A stretch of 64,000 bases of DNA from Pseudomonas sp. GD04091 (GTDB lineage: Bacteria > Pseudomonadota > Gammaproteobacteria > Pseudomonadales > Pseudomonadaceae): positions 496,001 through 560,000 of the forward strand of contig NZ_JAOEBG010000001.1 of assembly GCF_029836165.1 (NCBI RefSeq), written 5' to 3'. The notes below the pieces were generated by a model that ran no database searches, was not told the DNA's origin, and saw nothing but the letters and a program-made list of their open reading frames with translations. Made by a program: the position numbers and the translations under genes. Shown piece by piece: positions 32,462-42,579 of this stretch. Numbering within the stretch: the stretch's first letter is position 1; every line of letters starts with the position of its first letter.

Positions 32462-32775
32462 AACTGACCGACAACGATCTGCTCTTCCTGGCGGCCAAGG
32501 CCATCGGCGGTGCTTTCGATGCACCTACTGAGTCCATCACCCTGGATGGTGGAATCGAGTACACACAGTGGAACCCGCTGGAAGATGACGGCGATGCTCT
32601 GCGATTGGCGATTGAGCTGGCGATCGAGATCAGCCCGTGCCCAGCCACCGACAGCGTGATGTGCGAGCCCAAGGGTAAGCCGGAGTCGATCATCACCACC
32701 GAAGCCTTGGACGACTTCGGCGCACGTCGCGCCATCGTTCGTGCTGCCGCAGAAATTGGCAGGGCTCAGCCATGA
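32458..32775 (+). CDS. Phage protein, unknown function
   Basis: A 105-residue acidic protein starting at GTG 32458, which overlaps the previous TGA (GTGA). It reads MKLTDNDLLFLAAKAIGGAF and later GGIEYTQWNPLEDDGDALRL, a pattern seen in phage proteins of unknown role. It overlaps the next gene by four bases. Confidence 0.72.
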   Translation: MKLTDNDLLFLAAKAIGGAFDAPTESITLDGGIEYTQWNPLEDDGDALRLAIELAIEISPCPATDSVMCEPKGKPESIITTEALDDFGARRAIVRAAAEIGRAQP

Positions 32776-32900
32776 CCGCCCTGGCCGAAGCGAAAACCTG
32801 CACCTGCCCGAGTGGCGACGGCTCACTGCGCTGGCCGTGCCCGCGCCATCCGCCGAAGAAGCGCAAGAAGAAAGGGAAGCACAGGAGGAAGTCAGAATGA
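32772..32900 (+). CDS. 42-residue zinc-finger-like micro-protein
   Basis: A 42-codon frame coupled by ATGA to the previous gene. It reads MTALAEAKTCTCPSGDGSLR, then CPRHPPKKRKKKGKHRRK, so it has three cysteines and one histidine near the N-terminus and a strongly basic tail. It probably binds nucleic acid or metal. A 16-codon frame (32897-32947, MIALAYMAYLIYRGPR) follows by another ATGA overlap. Confidence 0.6.
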   Translation: MTALAEAKTCTCPSGDGSLRWPCPRHPPKKRKKKGKHRRKSE

Positions 32901-32947
32901 TCGCCCTCGCCTACATGGCCTACCTGATCTATCGGGGGCCGCGATGA
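32897..32947 (+). CDS. 16-residue coupled micro-frame
   Basis: A 16-codon frame starting ATG 32897, inside an AGGAGG-preceded region, and overlapping the previous and next genes by ATGA junctions on both sides. The product would be mostly hydrophobic. It may serve mainly to couple translation to the methyltransferase gene. Confidence 0.4.
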   Translation: MIALAYMAYLIYRGPR

Positions 32948-33718
32948 CCGACGCCAGCCTTTACCACGGCGACTGCCTGGAGGTCATGCAGTCGATCCCC
33001 GACGCCAGCGTCGACCTGGTGCTTGCTGACCTGCCATACGGCACCACCCAGTGCGCCTGGGATGTGGTGATTCCCTTCGCCCCCCCTGTGGGAGCAGTAC
33101 TTGAGAATCGCCAAGCCCGAAGCAGCCATCGTTCTCTGCGCGGCTCAGCCGTTCACTTCGATGCTGGTGGCCAGCAACCCTGGGATCTACAAGTATGAGT
33201 GGATCTGGGAAAAAGGCGCAGCAACTGGGTTCCTGAACGCAAAGAAGCAGCCTCTTCGGGCGCATGAGAGTGCCCAGGTCTTCTATCGACGCCAGCCGAT
33301 ATATCACCCGCAGATGACCTCTGGCCACGAGCGCAAGACTTCTAAGCGCAAGTCGGTGGATTCCGAGTGCTACGGCAAGGCTCTGCAGCTGACCGAGTAC
33401 GACTCGACGGACCGATACCCGCGCTCAGTTCAGTTCTTCTCTAGCGACAAGCAGAAGGCCAACTTCCACCCAACCCAGAAGCCGATCAGCTGGATGCGAT
33501 TTCTGATCGCCACCTACACCAACCCCGGACAGGTGGTGCTCGACAACACCATGGGCAGCGGTACGACCGGCGTCGCCTGCGTGCAACTGGGCCGGCGCTT
33601 CATCGGCATCGAGCAGGACGAAGCGCACTTCGGGACCGCGCAACAGCGCATCGCTGAGGCCATCACCATTCGCGACACCCCGGCAGCGCAGATCGAACTG
33701 TTCGAAGCGCGGGCCTAA
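32944..33718 (+). pseudogene. DNA methyltransferase (beta-class), frameshifted in a poly-C tract
   Basis: The first frame starts at ATG 32944 (MTDASLYHGDCLEVMQSIPD) and holds catalytic motif IV as DLPYG. At 33080-33086 there are seven Cs; after them the reading continues out of frame to a stop at 33198. With six Cs it would read FAPLWEQYLRIAKPEAAIV and join the second frame (to 33718), which has the target-recognition part and SAM-binding motif I as NTMGSGTTGVAC. Order IV then I is that of beta-class N6-adenine/N4-cytosine enzymes. It is a one-base expansion, a sequencing error, or a phase-variable or slippage tract. Confidence 0.88.
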
Positions 33719-33774
33719 CCCCTCCCCCAACTACTCAAGCCCGCCGACATGCGCGGGCATGGAGAGCTATTGCC

Positions 33775-34191
33775 ATGACGAAAGAAGAACTGGCCGCCCA
33801 ACTGAACGGCCTCGAATACCCGGCCCGCATCCCCGGCGCGCTAATCGTCGCAGCACAGAGTGCTGGCCTGGTGATCCTCTGCGGAGCCAGCGACGACCTG
33901 ATGGAATTCTACGGCGCACGGCGTGAGGAGATCGGCTGCTACGACGGCGGCACGGCATTCGTCGATACAGACGGCGTCCTCCCCGACCGCGACTGCCTGG
34001 ATGGCGACGAGGAGATCGCCGAGTACGTGCAGCGCCAGAAGTCGGCCAAGCCGATCGAGGCACTGTGGTGCAAGGAAGACGGCTACAGCTGGACCTACAA
34101 GACCGACATTCCGCACGCGACCTTCGAAGTCGTAGAGGACGAAGAGCCCTACTGCCGCGGGATCGTGTTCGCCCTGGCTGACCTGGCCTGA
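33775..34191 (+). CDS. Conserved phage protein, unknown function
   Basis: A 138-residue acidic protein (MTKEELAAQLNGLEYPARIP, then LWCKEDGYSWTYKTDIPHAT) resembling proteins found in early regions of other lambda-like phages. GGAG lies ten bases before ATG 33775. Function unknown. Confidence 0.78.
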   Translation: MTKEELAAQLNGLEYPARIPGALIVAAQSAGLVILCGASDDLMEFYGARREEIGCYDGGTAFVDTDGVLPDRDCLDGDEEIAEYVQRQKSAKPIEALWCKEDGYSWTYKTDIPHATFEVVEDEEPYCRGIVFALADLA

Positions 34192-34228
34192 CATTTACCT
34201 GCCGCCACCGGCGGCGTGGAGAGAAACC

Positions 34229-34420
34229 ATGTTCATGACACCGGATGAGGTAGCCGACATGACGGGCTACCTCCGCCCCAAGGACCAGGTCCGCTGGTTG
34301 CAGGCAGAGAAATTTGGGTATGTGCTGGGCGCCGACGGAAAGCCGAAGGTGCTGAGACAAGTCGTGCTCGCCCGCCTGGGCGGGCATGCTGAGAAGAAAG
34401 GGCCGGAACTCCGGTTTTGA
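34229..34420 (+). CDS. DUF4224 protein, possible excision factor
   Basis: A 63-residue protein of the DUF4224 type (MFMTPDEVADMTGYLRPKDQ, RWLQAEKFGYVLGADGKPKV), with GGAGAG upstream. Such proteins commonly sit just before phage integrase genes. It has a winged-helix-like pattern and may act as excisionase or integrase partner; this is inferred from position. Confidence 0.75.
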   Translation: MFMTPDEVADMTGYLRPKDQVRWLQAEKFGYVLGADGKPKVLRQVVLARLGGHAEKKGPELRF

Positions 34421-34435
34421 TAGAAAGGACGACCC

Positions 34436-35413
34436 ATGAGGCCGCGAAAGAAGGACAGGCACCTGCCACCGTGCATGTACATGAAGCACGGGGCGTACTA
34501 CCTGGTCAGGAAAGGAAAGTGGGAGCGCCTGGACAAGGACTACCAAGGCGCCCTGCTCGCCTACGCCAAGATCATGGGCGGCAAGGGTCAGGGCGGAATG
34601 CCGAAGCTGATCGATGACGCGCTGGACGCGATGCGCGGGCGCCTGGCAGACAACACCATCAAGCAGTACGAGGCGGCGGCCGAGCGGCTGAAGAACAACT
34701 TGGCCGAGTTCGAGCCACGCCAGGTGCTACCGAGGCATGTGGCCGCACTCAAGCTGCACATGTCCGACACGCCGAACATGGCCAATCGGGTGATCTCGTT
34801 CCTCCGGACGGTGTTCGCCTACGCGCTGGAACAGCAGATTGTCGACTCAAACCCCTGCACCGGCATCAAGCGGCACGCCGAGAAGAAACGGGACCGGTAC
34901 ATAACCGATGAGGAGTTCGCAGCAATCTGCGGCGCCGCGTCCCCCTACATACGATCGATCCTCGAGATGTGCTACCTCACGGGGCAGCGCATTGGCGATG
35001 TGCTGGCCATCAAGCTTTCGGACATCACCGAAAAGGGGATCGCCTTCGACCAGCAAAAGACCGGGGCAAAGCTCATCGTTGGCATGACCCCGGATCTTGA
35101 GCAACTGATCGCAAGGGCGAAGGCCATCCCCAGAAAGGTGCGCGGCCTCACGCTGTTTTGCACCCGAAGCGGCGGCAAGCCGGTCTCCTACGAGACGGTG
35201 AAGGACGCCTTCAAGAAGGCCTGCGAGAAAGCGAAGGTCGCCGGGGCAACAATCCACGACCTCAGGGCGAAGTCGCTGACCGACACTGACGACCAGGGCA
35301 ACGATGCCCAAAAACTCGGTGGGCACACCAACGCCAAGATGACCGAGCGCTACCTGCGCCTACGTAAAATTGACATCGCACAGCCACCAGCAATGCCGAA
35401 AAAAAGCCTGTAG
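34436..35413 (+). CDS. int: Phage integrase (tyrosine recombinase)
   Basis: A 325-residue integrase with a full catalytic set: R in YLTGQRIGDVL, K in FDQQKTGAKL, H and R in ATIHDLRAKS, H in LGGHTNAKM and Y in TERYLRLRK. The basic N-terminus (MRPRKKDRHLPPCMYMKHGA) is an arm-binding-like domain; residues 60-150 form a core-binding SAM-like domain. It lies at the prophage edge next to the candidate att, as expected for the integrase that made this insertion. It ends 50 bases before mutS. Confidence 0.95.
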   Translation: MRPRKKDRHLPPCMYMKHGAYYLVRKGKWERLDKDYQGALLAYAKIMGGKGQGGMPKLIDDALDAMRGRLADNTIKQYEAAAERLKNNLAEFEPRQVLPRHVAALKLHMSDTPNMANRVISFLRTVFAYALEQQIVDSNPCTGIKRHAEKKRDRYITDEEFAAICGAASPYIRSILEMCYLTGQRIGDVLAIKLSDITEKGIAFDQQKTGAKLIVGMTPDLEQLIARAKAIPRKVRGLTLFCTRSGGKPVSYETVKDAFKKACEKAKVAGATIHDLRAKSLTDTDDQGNDAQKLGGHTNAKMTERYLRLRKIDIAQPPAMPKKSL

Positions 35414-35440
35414 TATTAGACGTTTCGCAATTGTCTAATA
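35414..35440. other. Candidate attachment-site core
   Basis: Directly after the integrase stop: TATTAGAC, an 11-base spacer GTTTCGCAATT, then GTCTAATA, a perfect 8-bp inverted repeat. Arms flanking a short spacer are typical of tyrosine-recombinase core sites. The match to the other end of the prophage cannot be checked here. Confidence 0.55.
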
Positions 35441-35463
35441 GACGCACAGCTGTAAGGCCCTGA

Positions 35464-38037
35464 ATGTCCAGTATTTCCGACCATACCCCGATGATGCAGC
35501 AGTACTGGAAGCTGAAAAACCAGCATCCGGACCAGCTGATGTTCTACCGCATGGGCGACTTCTACGAGATCTTCTACGAAGACGCGAAGAAGGCCGCGAA
35601 ACTGCTGGATATCACCCTGACCGCCCGCGGGCAGTCGGCCGGCCAGTCGATCCCCATGTGCGGGATTCCGTTCCATTCGCTCGAAGGCTACCTGGCCAAG
35701 CTGGTCAAGCTCGGCGAGTCGGTGGTGATCTGCGAACAGATCGGCGACCCGGCCACCAGCAAGGGGCCGGTGGAGCGTCAGGTGGTGCGTATCATCACCC
35801 CCGGCACGATCAGCGACGAGGCGCTGCTCGACGAGCGCCGCGACAACCTGATCGCCGCCCTGCTGGGCGACGAACGCCTGTTCGGCCTGGCCGTGCTGGA
35901 CATCACCAGCGGCAACTTCACCGTGCAGGAGATCAAGGGCTGGGAGAACCTGCTGGCCGAGCTCGAGCGCATCAACCCGGTGGAGCTGCTGATCCCGGAT
36001 GACTGGCCGCAGGGCCTGCCGGCGGAGAAACGCCCGGGCGCGCGACGCCGCGCGCCGTGGGATTTCGACCGTGACTCGGCGCGCAAGAGCCTGTGTCAGC
36101 AGTTCGCCACCCAGGACCTCAAAGGCTTCGGCTGCGACAAGCTGACCCTGGCCATCGGCGCCGCGGGCTGCCTGCTGGGCTACGCCAAGGAGACCCAGCG
36201 CACCGCCCTGCCCCACCTGCGCAGCCTGCGCCACGAGCGCCTGGACGACACGGTCATTCTCGATGCGGCCAGCCGCCGCAATCTGGAGCTGGACATCAAC
36301 CTGGCCGGCGGTCGCGACAATACTCTGCAGTCGGTCATCGACCGCTGCCAGACCGCCATGGCCAGCCGCCTGCTGACCCGCTGGCTGAACCGCCCGCTGC
36401 GCGACCTGAAAGTACTGAAGGCGCGCCAGGACTCGATCCGCTGCCTGCTCGACGGCTACCGCTTCGAGAAGCTGCAACCGCAGCTCAAGGAAATCGGCGA
36501 CATCGAGCGCATCCTCGCCCGTATCGGCCTGCGCAACGCCCGCCCGCGCGACCTCGCGCGCCTGCGTGACGCCCTCGGCGCCCTGCCCGAGCTGCAGAAC
36601 GCCATGGCCGAACTGGAAGCACCGCACCTGGCCCGCCTGGCCGCCATCACCGGCACCTACCCAGAATTGGCCGGGCTGCTGGAGCGGGCGATCATCGACA
36701 ACCCGCCAGCGGTGATCCGCGACGGCGGCGTGCTCAAGACCGGCTACGACAGCGAGCTCGACGAGCTGCTGGCCATGAGCGAGAACGCCGGCCAGTTCCT
36801 CATCGACCTGGAAGCCCGTGAGAAGGCTCGCACTGGCCTTGCCAACCTCAAGGTCGGCTACAACCGTGTGCACGGCTACTACATCGAACTGCCGACCAAG
36901 CAGGCCGAGCAGGCGCCGGGCGACTACATCCGCCGCCAGACCCTCAAGGGCGCCGAGCGCTTCATCACCCCCGAGCTCAAGGCGTTCGAGGACAAGGCGC
37001 TGTCGGCCAAGAGCCGCGCCCTGAGCCGCGAGAAGATGCTCTACGACGCCCTGCTCGAGACCCTGATCGGTCACCTGGCGCCGCTGCAGGACAGCGCCGC
37101 CGCCCTGGCCGAGCTGGACGTGCTGAGCAACCTGGCCGAGCGCGCGCTGAACCTGGACCTGAACTGCCCGAGCTTCGTCGACGAACCGTGCCTGCGCATC
37201 GACCAGGGCCGTCACCCGGTGGTCGAACAAGTGCTGACCACGCCGTTCGTGGCCAACGACCTGGGCCTGGACGACAGCACGCGCATGCTGATCATTACCG
37301 GCCCCAACATGGGCGGTAAATCCACCTATATGCGCCAGACCGCACTGATCGTGCTGATGGCGCATATCGGCAGCTTCGTCCCGGCGGCCCGCTGCGAGCT
37401 GTCGCTGGTTGATCGCATCTTCACCCGCATCGGCTCCAGCGACGACCTGGCCGGCGGCCGCTCGACCTTCATGGTCGAGATGAGCGAAACCGCGAACATC
37501 CTGCACAACGCCACCGACCGCAGCCTGGTGCTGATGGACGAAGTCGGCCGCGGCACCAGCACCTTCGACGGTCTGTCGCTGGCCTGGGCCGCGGCGGAGC
37601 GCCTGGCCCAGCTGCGCGCCTACACGCTGTTCGCCACCCACTACTTCGAGCTGACCGTGCTGCCGGAGAGCGAGCCGCTGGTGGCCAACGTGCATTTGAA
37701 CGCCACCGAGCACAACGAGCGCATCGTGTTCCTGCACCATGTGCTGCCTGGCCCCGCCAGCCAGAGCTATGGCCTGGCCGTGGCGCAACTGGCCGGGGTG
37801 CCGGCGCCGGTGATCCAGCGCGCCCGCGAACACCTGGGCCGCCTGGAAACCGCCAGCCTGCCCCATGAAGCGCCGATTGCCAGCAAGAGCAAGGGCGAGC
37901 CAAGCGTGCCGCACCAGAGCGATATGTTCGCCAGCCTGCCACACCCAGCCATCGAGAAGCTGGGCAAGCTGGAACTGGACGACATGACGCCGCGCCAAGC
38001 TATCGAAATGCTATATCAACTGAAAAACCTGTTATAA
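35464..38037 (+). CDS. mutS: DNA mismatch repair protein MutS
   Basis: An 857-residue MutS, which recognises mismatches with MutL. Residues near 28-32 give the [11 protein letters not shown] mismatch-binding motif (the Phe-X-Glu form FYEIF). The ATPase domain has Walker [13 protein letters not shown] (about 620) and Walker [21 protein letters not shown] lies before ATG 35464. The prophage lies immediately upstream, so any promoter further left has been moved away; no clear promoter is seen in the 50-base gap. Confidence 0.98.
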   Translation: MSSISDHTPMMQQYWKLKNQHPDQLMFYRMGDFYEIFYEDAKKAAKLLDITLTARGQSAGQSIPMCGIPFHSLEGYLAKLVKLGESVVICEQIGDPATSKGPVERQVVRIITPGTISDEALLDERRDNLIAALLGDERLFGLAVLDITSGNFTVQEIKGWENLLAELERINPVELLIPDDWPQGLPAEKRPGARRRAPWDFDRDSARKSLCQQFATQDLKGFGCDKLTLAIGAAGCLLGYAKETQRTALPHLRSLRHERLDDTVILDAASRRNLELDINLAGGRDNTLQSVIDRCQTAMASRLLTRWLNRPLRDLKVLKARQDSIRCLLDGYRFEKLQPQLKEIGDIERILARIGLRNARPRDLARLRDALGALPELQNAMAELEAPHLARLAAITGTYPELAGLLERAIIDNPPAVIRDGGVLKTGYDSELDELLAMSENAGQFLIDLEAREKARTGLANLKVGYNRVHGYYIELPTKQAEQAPGDYIRRQTLKGAERFITPELKAFEDKALSAKSRALSREKMLYDALLETLIGHLAPLQDSAAALAELDVLSNLAERALNLDLNCPSFVDEPCLRIDQGRHPVVEQVLTTPFVANDLGLDDSTRMLIITGPNMGGKSTYMRQTALIVLMAHIGSFVPAARCELSLVDRIFTRIGSSDDLAGGRSTFMVEMSETANILHNATDRSLVLMDEVGRGTSTFDGLSLAWAAAERLAQLRAYTLFATHYFELTVLPESEPLVANVHLNATEHNERIVFLHHVLPGPASQSYGLAVAQLAGVPAPVIQRAREHLGRLETASLPHEAPIASKSKGEPSVPHQSDMFASLPHPAIEKLGKLELDDMTPRQAIEMLYQLKNLL

Positions 38038-38176
38038 CGGCCCACCGCGCAAGCTGGTAGAATCCGGCGCGGTTTGCGAGTGCTGCGGGTTATTAGCCTG
38101 GCCTGCAGCCACCACCGTGAACCGCGCTGCCCTGGAAGGAAGGGCAAGCTGCCGTCGCCTGAGGAGAGAATTAGAA

Positions 38177-38500
38177 ATGACCTTCGTCGTCACCGACAAC
38201 TGCATCAAATGCAAGTACACCGACTGCGTGGAAGTCTGTCCGGTGGACTGCTTCTACGAAGGCCCGAACTTCCTGGTCATTCACCCGGACGAGTGCATCG
38301 ACTGCGCGCTGTGCGAACCTGAATGCCCAGCCCAGGCCATTTTCTCGGAAGACGAAATACCTGCCGGCATGGAGAACTTCATCGAGCTGAACGCCGAGCT
38401 CGCGGAGATCTGGCCGAACATCACCGAGAAGAAAGACGCCCTGCCAGATGCCGAAGAGTGGGATGGCAAAACGGGCAAGATTGCCGATCTGGAACGCTGA
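38177..38500 (+). CDS. fdxA: Ferredoxin (3Fe-4S/4Fe-4S, FdxA)
   Basis: A 107-residue ferredoxin with two cluster motifs: [17 protein letters not shown] at the start and [12 protein letters not shown]. The missing cysteine spacing in the first motif fits a 3Fe-4S plus 4Fe-4S type. GGAG and an A-rich spacer precede ATG 38177. It is downstream of mutS, as in other Pseudomonas. Confidence 0.95.
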   Translation: MTFVVTDNCIKCKYTDCVEVCPVDCFYEGPNFLVIHPDECIDCALCEPECPAQAIFSEDEIPAGMENFIELNAELAEIWPNITEKKDALPDAEEWDGKTGKIADLER

Positions 38501-38515
38501 TCGCGTCCTGGTACG

Positions 38516-38545
38516 AAAAAGGCCCGCAAGGGCCTTTCTCATTTT
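38516..38545 (+). terminator. fdxA terminator
   Basis: An AAAGGCCC/GGGCCTTT stem with a GCAA loop, followed by a T-rich stretch. It separates fdxA from the convergent rsmZ. Confidence 0.8.
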
Positions 38546-38553
38546 CAGCGGGC

Positions 38554-38685
38554 AAAAAAAAGGGGCGGTTTGACCCGCCCACATTTTTTCCGTAGTCCCT
38601 GTATGTCCCAATCATCATCCTGATGAATCGCGTCCCGCGATGTCCTTGGCCGTCATCCTTGAAAGCCTGTGTCAGTCCGTCGACA
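38554..38685 (-). ncRNA. rsmZ: RsmZ regulatory RNA
   Basis: Between fdxA and rpoS, the known site of rsmZ in Pseudomonas. On the minus strand the transcript begins TGTCGACGGACTGACACAGG and is about 132 bases. It contains at least eight GGA motifs (ACGGAC, AAGGAT, AAGGAC, CGGGAC, CAGGAT, TGGGAC, AGGGAC, CGGAAA), the binding units for RsmA/CsrA-type proteins, and ends with a GGGCGGGTC/ACCGCCC hairpin plus TTTTTTTT. It sequesters RsmA when the GacS/GacA system is active. Confidence 0.93.
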
Positions 38686-38691
38686 CAGTTC

Positions 38692-38877
38692 GAATACTAG
38701 CGATTCCTCGATGGGAAACAAGCGGTAGTTCTCCCCACCTGCTCCAGGTGCCAGATTTTTATTCGCGTTAAAAATGCTTATTTTTCAATTTGTTATGAAA
38801 TGTACGTCATTGGAAACGACATTGATTTACTGATCCCTACAGCGAACGCTTACACAACGAGTAAGCAATTGCTTACA
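38692..38877 (-). promoter_or_regulatory. rsmZ promoter and GacA boxes
   Basis: A near-perfect GacA-type box TGTAAG-CAATTG-CTTACT lies on the minus strand at 38877-38860, centred about 183 bases before the RNA start, as described for rsmZ. A second, partial box (TGTAAGCGTTCGCT, 38854-38841) is beside it. Near the start, -10 TAGTAT and -35 TTGTTT with a 16-base spacer are visible. Confidence 0.85.
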
Positions 38878-38948
38878 CGCAATACCACGAGGGTGGATAA
38901 GTAAACATTGCGGCGATGAGGTCCGCGACCTCAGCCTGTCGCCTGGTT

Positions 38949-38990
38949 TAAACGCAAACGCCCCGATCGATGTCGGGGCGTTTGCGTTTA
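38949..38990 (-). terminator. Terminator hairpin after rpoS
   Basis: A perfect 18-bp stem (38949-38966 with 38973-38990) with a six-base loop, 15 bases after the rpoS stop. The T-tract is short, but the stem is very stable. Confidence 0.75.
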
Positions 38991-39004
38991 CATCTCAGCA
39001 ACGG

Positions 39005-40012
39005 TTACTGAAACAACGACTCGCTGGACAGGCCATTCTTTTCGAGGATCTCACGCAGACGCTTGAGCCCCTCTACCTGGATCTGTCGGACGCGCTCACG
39101 GGTCAGGCCGATTTCCAACCCGACATCCTCGAGGGTGCTGCTCTCATGGCCACGCAGGCCAAAGCGGCGGACTACCACCTCGCGCTGCTTGTCGGTCAAC
39201 TCGCCCAGCCACTGATCGATGCTCTGTGACAGGTCATCGTCCTGCAGCAGCTCGCAGGGATCGGTGGGGCGATCGTCGGTGAGGGTGTCGAGCAGTGTCT
39301 TGTCGGAGTCCGGCCCGAGCGAGACATCCACCGAAGACACGCGCTCGTTGAGACCCAGCATGCGCTTGACCTCTGCCACTGGTTTTTCCAGCAGGCTGGC
39401 GATTTCTTCCGGGGACGGCTCGTGGTCAAGTTTTTGTGTCAGCTCGCGGGCAGCGCGCAGATAGACATTGAGCTCCTTGACCACGTGAATGGGCAGGCGG
39501 ATGGTGCGGGTCTGGTTCATGATCGCCCGCTCGATGGTCTGGCGGATCCACCAGGTCGCATAGGTCGAGAAGCGGAAACCACGCTCGGGGTCGAACTTCT
39601 CCACCGCGCGAATCAGGCCCAGGTTGCCTTCCTCGATCAGGTCGAGCAAGGACAAGCCGCGATTGACGTAACGGCGGGCAATCTTGACCACCAGGCGCAG
39701 GTTGCTTTCGATCATGCGCTTGCGGCCGGCAGGGTCGCCTTTCTGCGACAGGCGTGCGAAATGCACTTCTTCCTCCGGCGACAGCAGAGGCGAGAAGCCG
39801 ATTTCGTTGAGATACAGCTGGGTGGCATCGAGCGCCCGGCTGTAATCGATGTACTTGTGCTGCTTGGACGATGCGCCCTGTTTCGACTTGGTCCGAACCG
39901 AAGGTACAGCAGGTTCGTCTGACACCACATCCGTTTCCAAAACGATACCCGCTTCCATGAGAAGCAGATCATCGTCGATGTCAAACTCCGGCACTTCTTT
40001 ACTGAGAGCCAT
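39005..40012 (-). CDS. rpoS: RNA polymerase sigma factor RpoS
   Basis: A 335-residue stationary-phase sigma factor. It has region 1.2 ([20 protein letters not shown]), region 2 ([40 protein letters not shown]), region 3 and region 4 ([20 protein letters not shown]). The acidic N-terminus is typical. AAGGA precedes ATG 40012. It follows nlpD, whose coding sequence carries a main rpoS promoter in related species. Confidence 0.98.
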   Translation of the reverse strand: MALSKEVPEFDIDDDLLLMEAGIVLETDVVSDEPAVPSVRTKSKQGASSKQHKYIDYSRALDATQLYLNEIGFSPLLSPEEEVHFARLSQKGDPAGRKRMIESNLRLVVKIARRYVNRGLSLLDLIEEGNLGLIRAVEKFDPERGFRFSTYATWWIRQTIERAIMNQTRTIRLPIHVVKELNVYLRAARELTQKLDHEPSPEEIASLLEKPVAEVKRMLGLNERVSSVDVSLGPDSDKTLLDTLTDDRPTDPCELLQDDDLSQSIDQWLGELTDKQREVVVRRFGLRGHESSTLEDVGLEIGLTRERVRQIQVEGLKRLREILEKNGLSSESLFQ

Positions 40013-40117
40013 TGTTATAGTCCTTTGCTGAGTTCGAACTCAGACTCGAGCGTCACCTTTCCATGGCAGCGCTGGAGCCTGTCCCCTCTACATCCAAGGA
40101 ACAGGCTGGGACAACAA

Positions 40118-40975
40118 TCAACGGCGTGGCAGGAACTGGAGAGGATCGACGGGTTTACCCTGACGGCGAATCTCGAAATGCAGCTTCACCCGATCAGTGC
40201 CCGTTGACCCCATTTCTGCGATCGTCTGCCCTGCCTTGACCTGCTGCCCCTCCCGAACCAAGAGCCTGCGGTTGTGACCGTAGGCACTGACGTAGGTATC
40301 GCTGTGTTTGATGATGATGAGCTCGCCATAGCCCCTCAAGCCACTGCCGGCGTAGACCACCGCTCCATCAGACGCAGCAAAAACAGGCTGTCCCAAATCA
40401 CCGGCGATATCAATGCCTTTATTCAAACTACCGTTTGAAGCAAATTTTCCAATCAGCACGCCGCTCGCCGGCCACGTCCATCCACCCACGGCACGCTCTG
40501 CGGCGGGCACTTGGGCAACCGTTTGCGAGGTGGTGGAAGGGGCAGTTGTGGCACTTTTGCCATTGCTGGTCGGTGGCGAGGTGGTCGAGACCGGACGGCG
40601 GGTGACCGTGGTCCTGCTCGACGAAGAAGGGCCGCTGGTGACCACCGTGGTGCTACCGCCGGCGCCACTGCTGAAGCGGATAGGCTGGCCCGGGCGAATG
40701 GTGTAGGGGGCGGCGATGTTGTTGCGCGCCGCCAGTTCCTTGTAGTCCCAACCGTAGCGGAACGCGATGGAGAACAGCGTGTCGCCTGGCTTGACGATGT
40801 ACTGCCCCGAGGTGACGGTCGGGCGCTTGGGCGCCGCGTTGTTGCGGTCCACCACGCGCGCGCCGTTCGAGCCGGTACTGGAGCAGCCGGCCAGCAGGGT
40901 CCCCATGGCCAGCGCAATCACCAGAAGCTTCAAACCCGACCGATCCTTGCGCTGCCGCATGACTGTGTGACCCAC
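40118..40975 (-). CDS. nlpD: Lipoprotein NlpD, LysM and M23 domains
   Basis: A 285-residue outer-membrane lipoprotein that activates cell-wall amidases. A GTG at 40975 has GGGGAG five bases upstream; an in-frame ATG at 40990 is possible. The signal peptide ends in a lipobox LLAGC. A LysM domain follows (YIVKPGDTLFSIAFRYGWDY). The C-terminal M23 peptidase-like domain lacks the usual zinc ligands (NKGIDIAG instead of HxGxD), as expected for NlpD. Confidence 0.93.
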   Translation of the reverse strand: MGHTVMRQRKDRSGLKLLVIALAMGTLLAGCSSTGSNGARVVDRNNAAPKRPTVTSGQYIVKPGDTLFSIAFRYGWDYKELAARNNIAAPYTIRPGQPIRFSSGAGGSTTVVTSGPSSSSRTTVTRRPVSTTSPPTSNGKSATTAPSTTSQTVAQVPAAERAVGGWTWPASGVLIGKFASNGSLNKGIDIAGDLGQPVFAASDGAVVYAGSGLRGYGELIIIKHSDTYVSAYGHNRRLLVREGQQVKAGQTIAEMGSTGTDRVKLHFEIRRQGKPVDPLQFLPRR

Positions 40976-41152
40976 CCGCGCTCCCCTCATGGTGCCAAAA
41001 GATGACGCTGCAAAATGCAACAATGTTTCAATTATAACCGAGCCTCTCGTCTTGCGGTGGCTCGTCCTCCCCGCCAGCACCGGGAGCCACGCCTGATAGA
41101 CAGGCGCCAGTCGCACTAATTCGCCGACGGCGCAAATATTGTGGCGCGCCGC

Positions 41153-42566
<1,414 letters not shown>

Positions 42567-42579
<13 letters not shown>

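Larger units (their letters stand above)
1..35440. mobile_element. Lambda/HK97-like prophage, left end outside the window
   Basis: All genes from the left edge to the integrase form one coherent temperate siphovirus: late genes on the minus strand (tail fibre back to terminase), then lysis control, replication, an immunity switch and a plus-strand early operon ending in integrase. The right boundary is set by the integrase stop at 35413 and an inverted repeat at 35414-35440, just before host mutS. The left boundary and its att copy are not visible, nor is an endolysin gene, which probably lies further left. All structural genes seen are intact, so the element may be inducible; the only clearly broken gene is a methyltransferase. 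Confidence 0.95.

Noticed and set aside
21610-35413. Two integrases might mean two tandem prophages
   Set aside because: Gene order from integrase through immunity, replication, Q, head and tail is one continuous lambda-like set with single copies of each module, and no second att-like junction is seen.
40118-41116. Longer nlpD start at 41116
   Set aside because: The extra 47 codons have no signal-peptide features and no ribosome site; the GTG at 40975 has a strong one and gives a normal lipoprotein signal.
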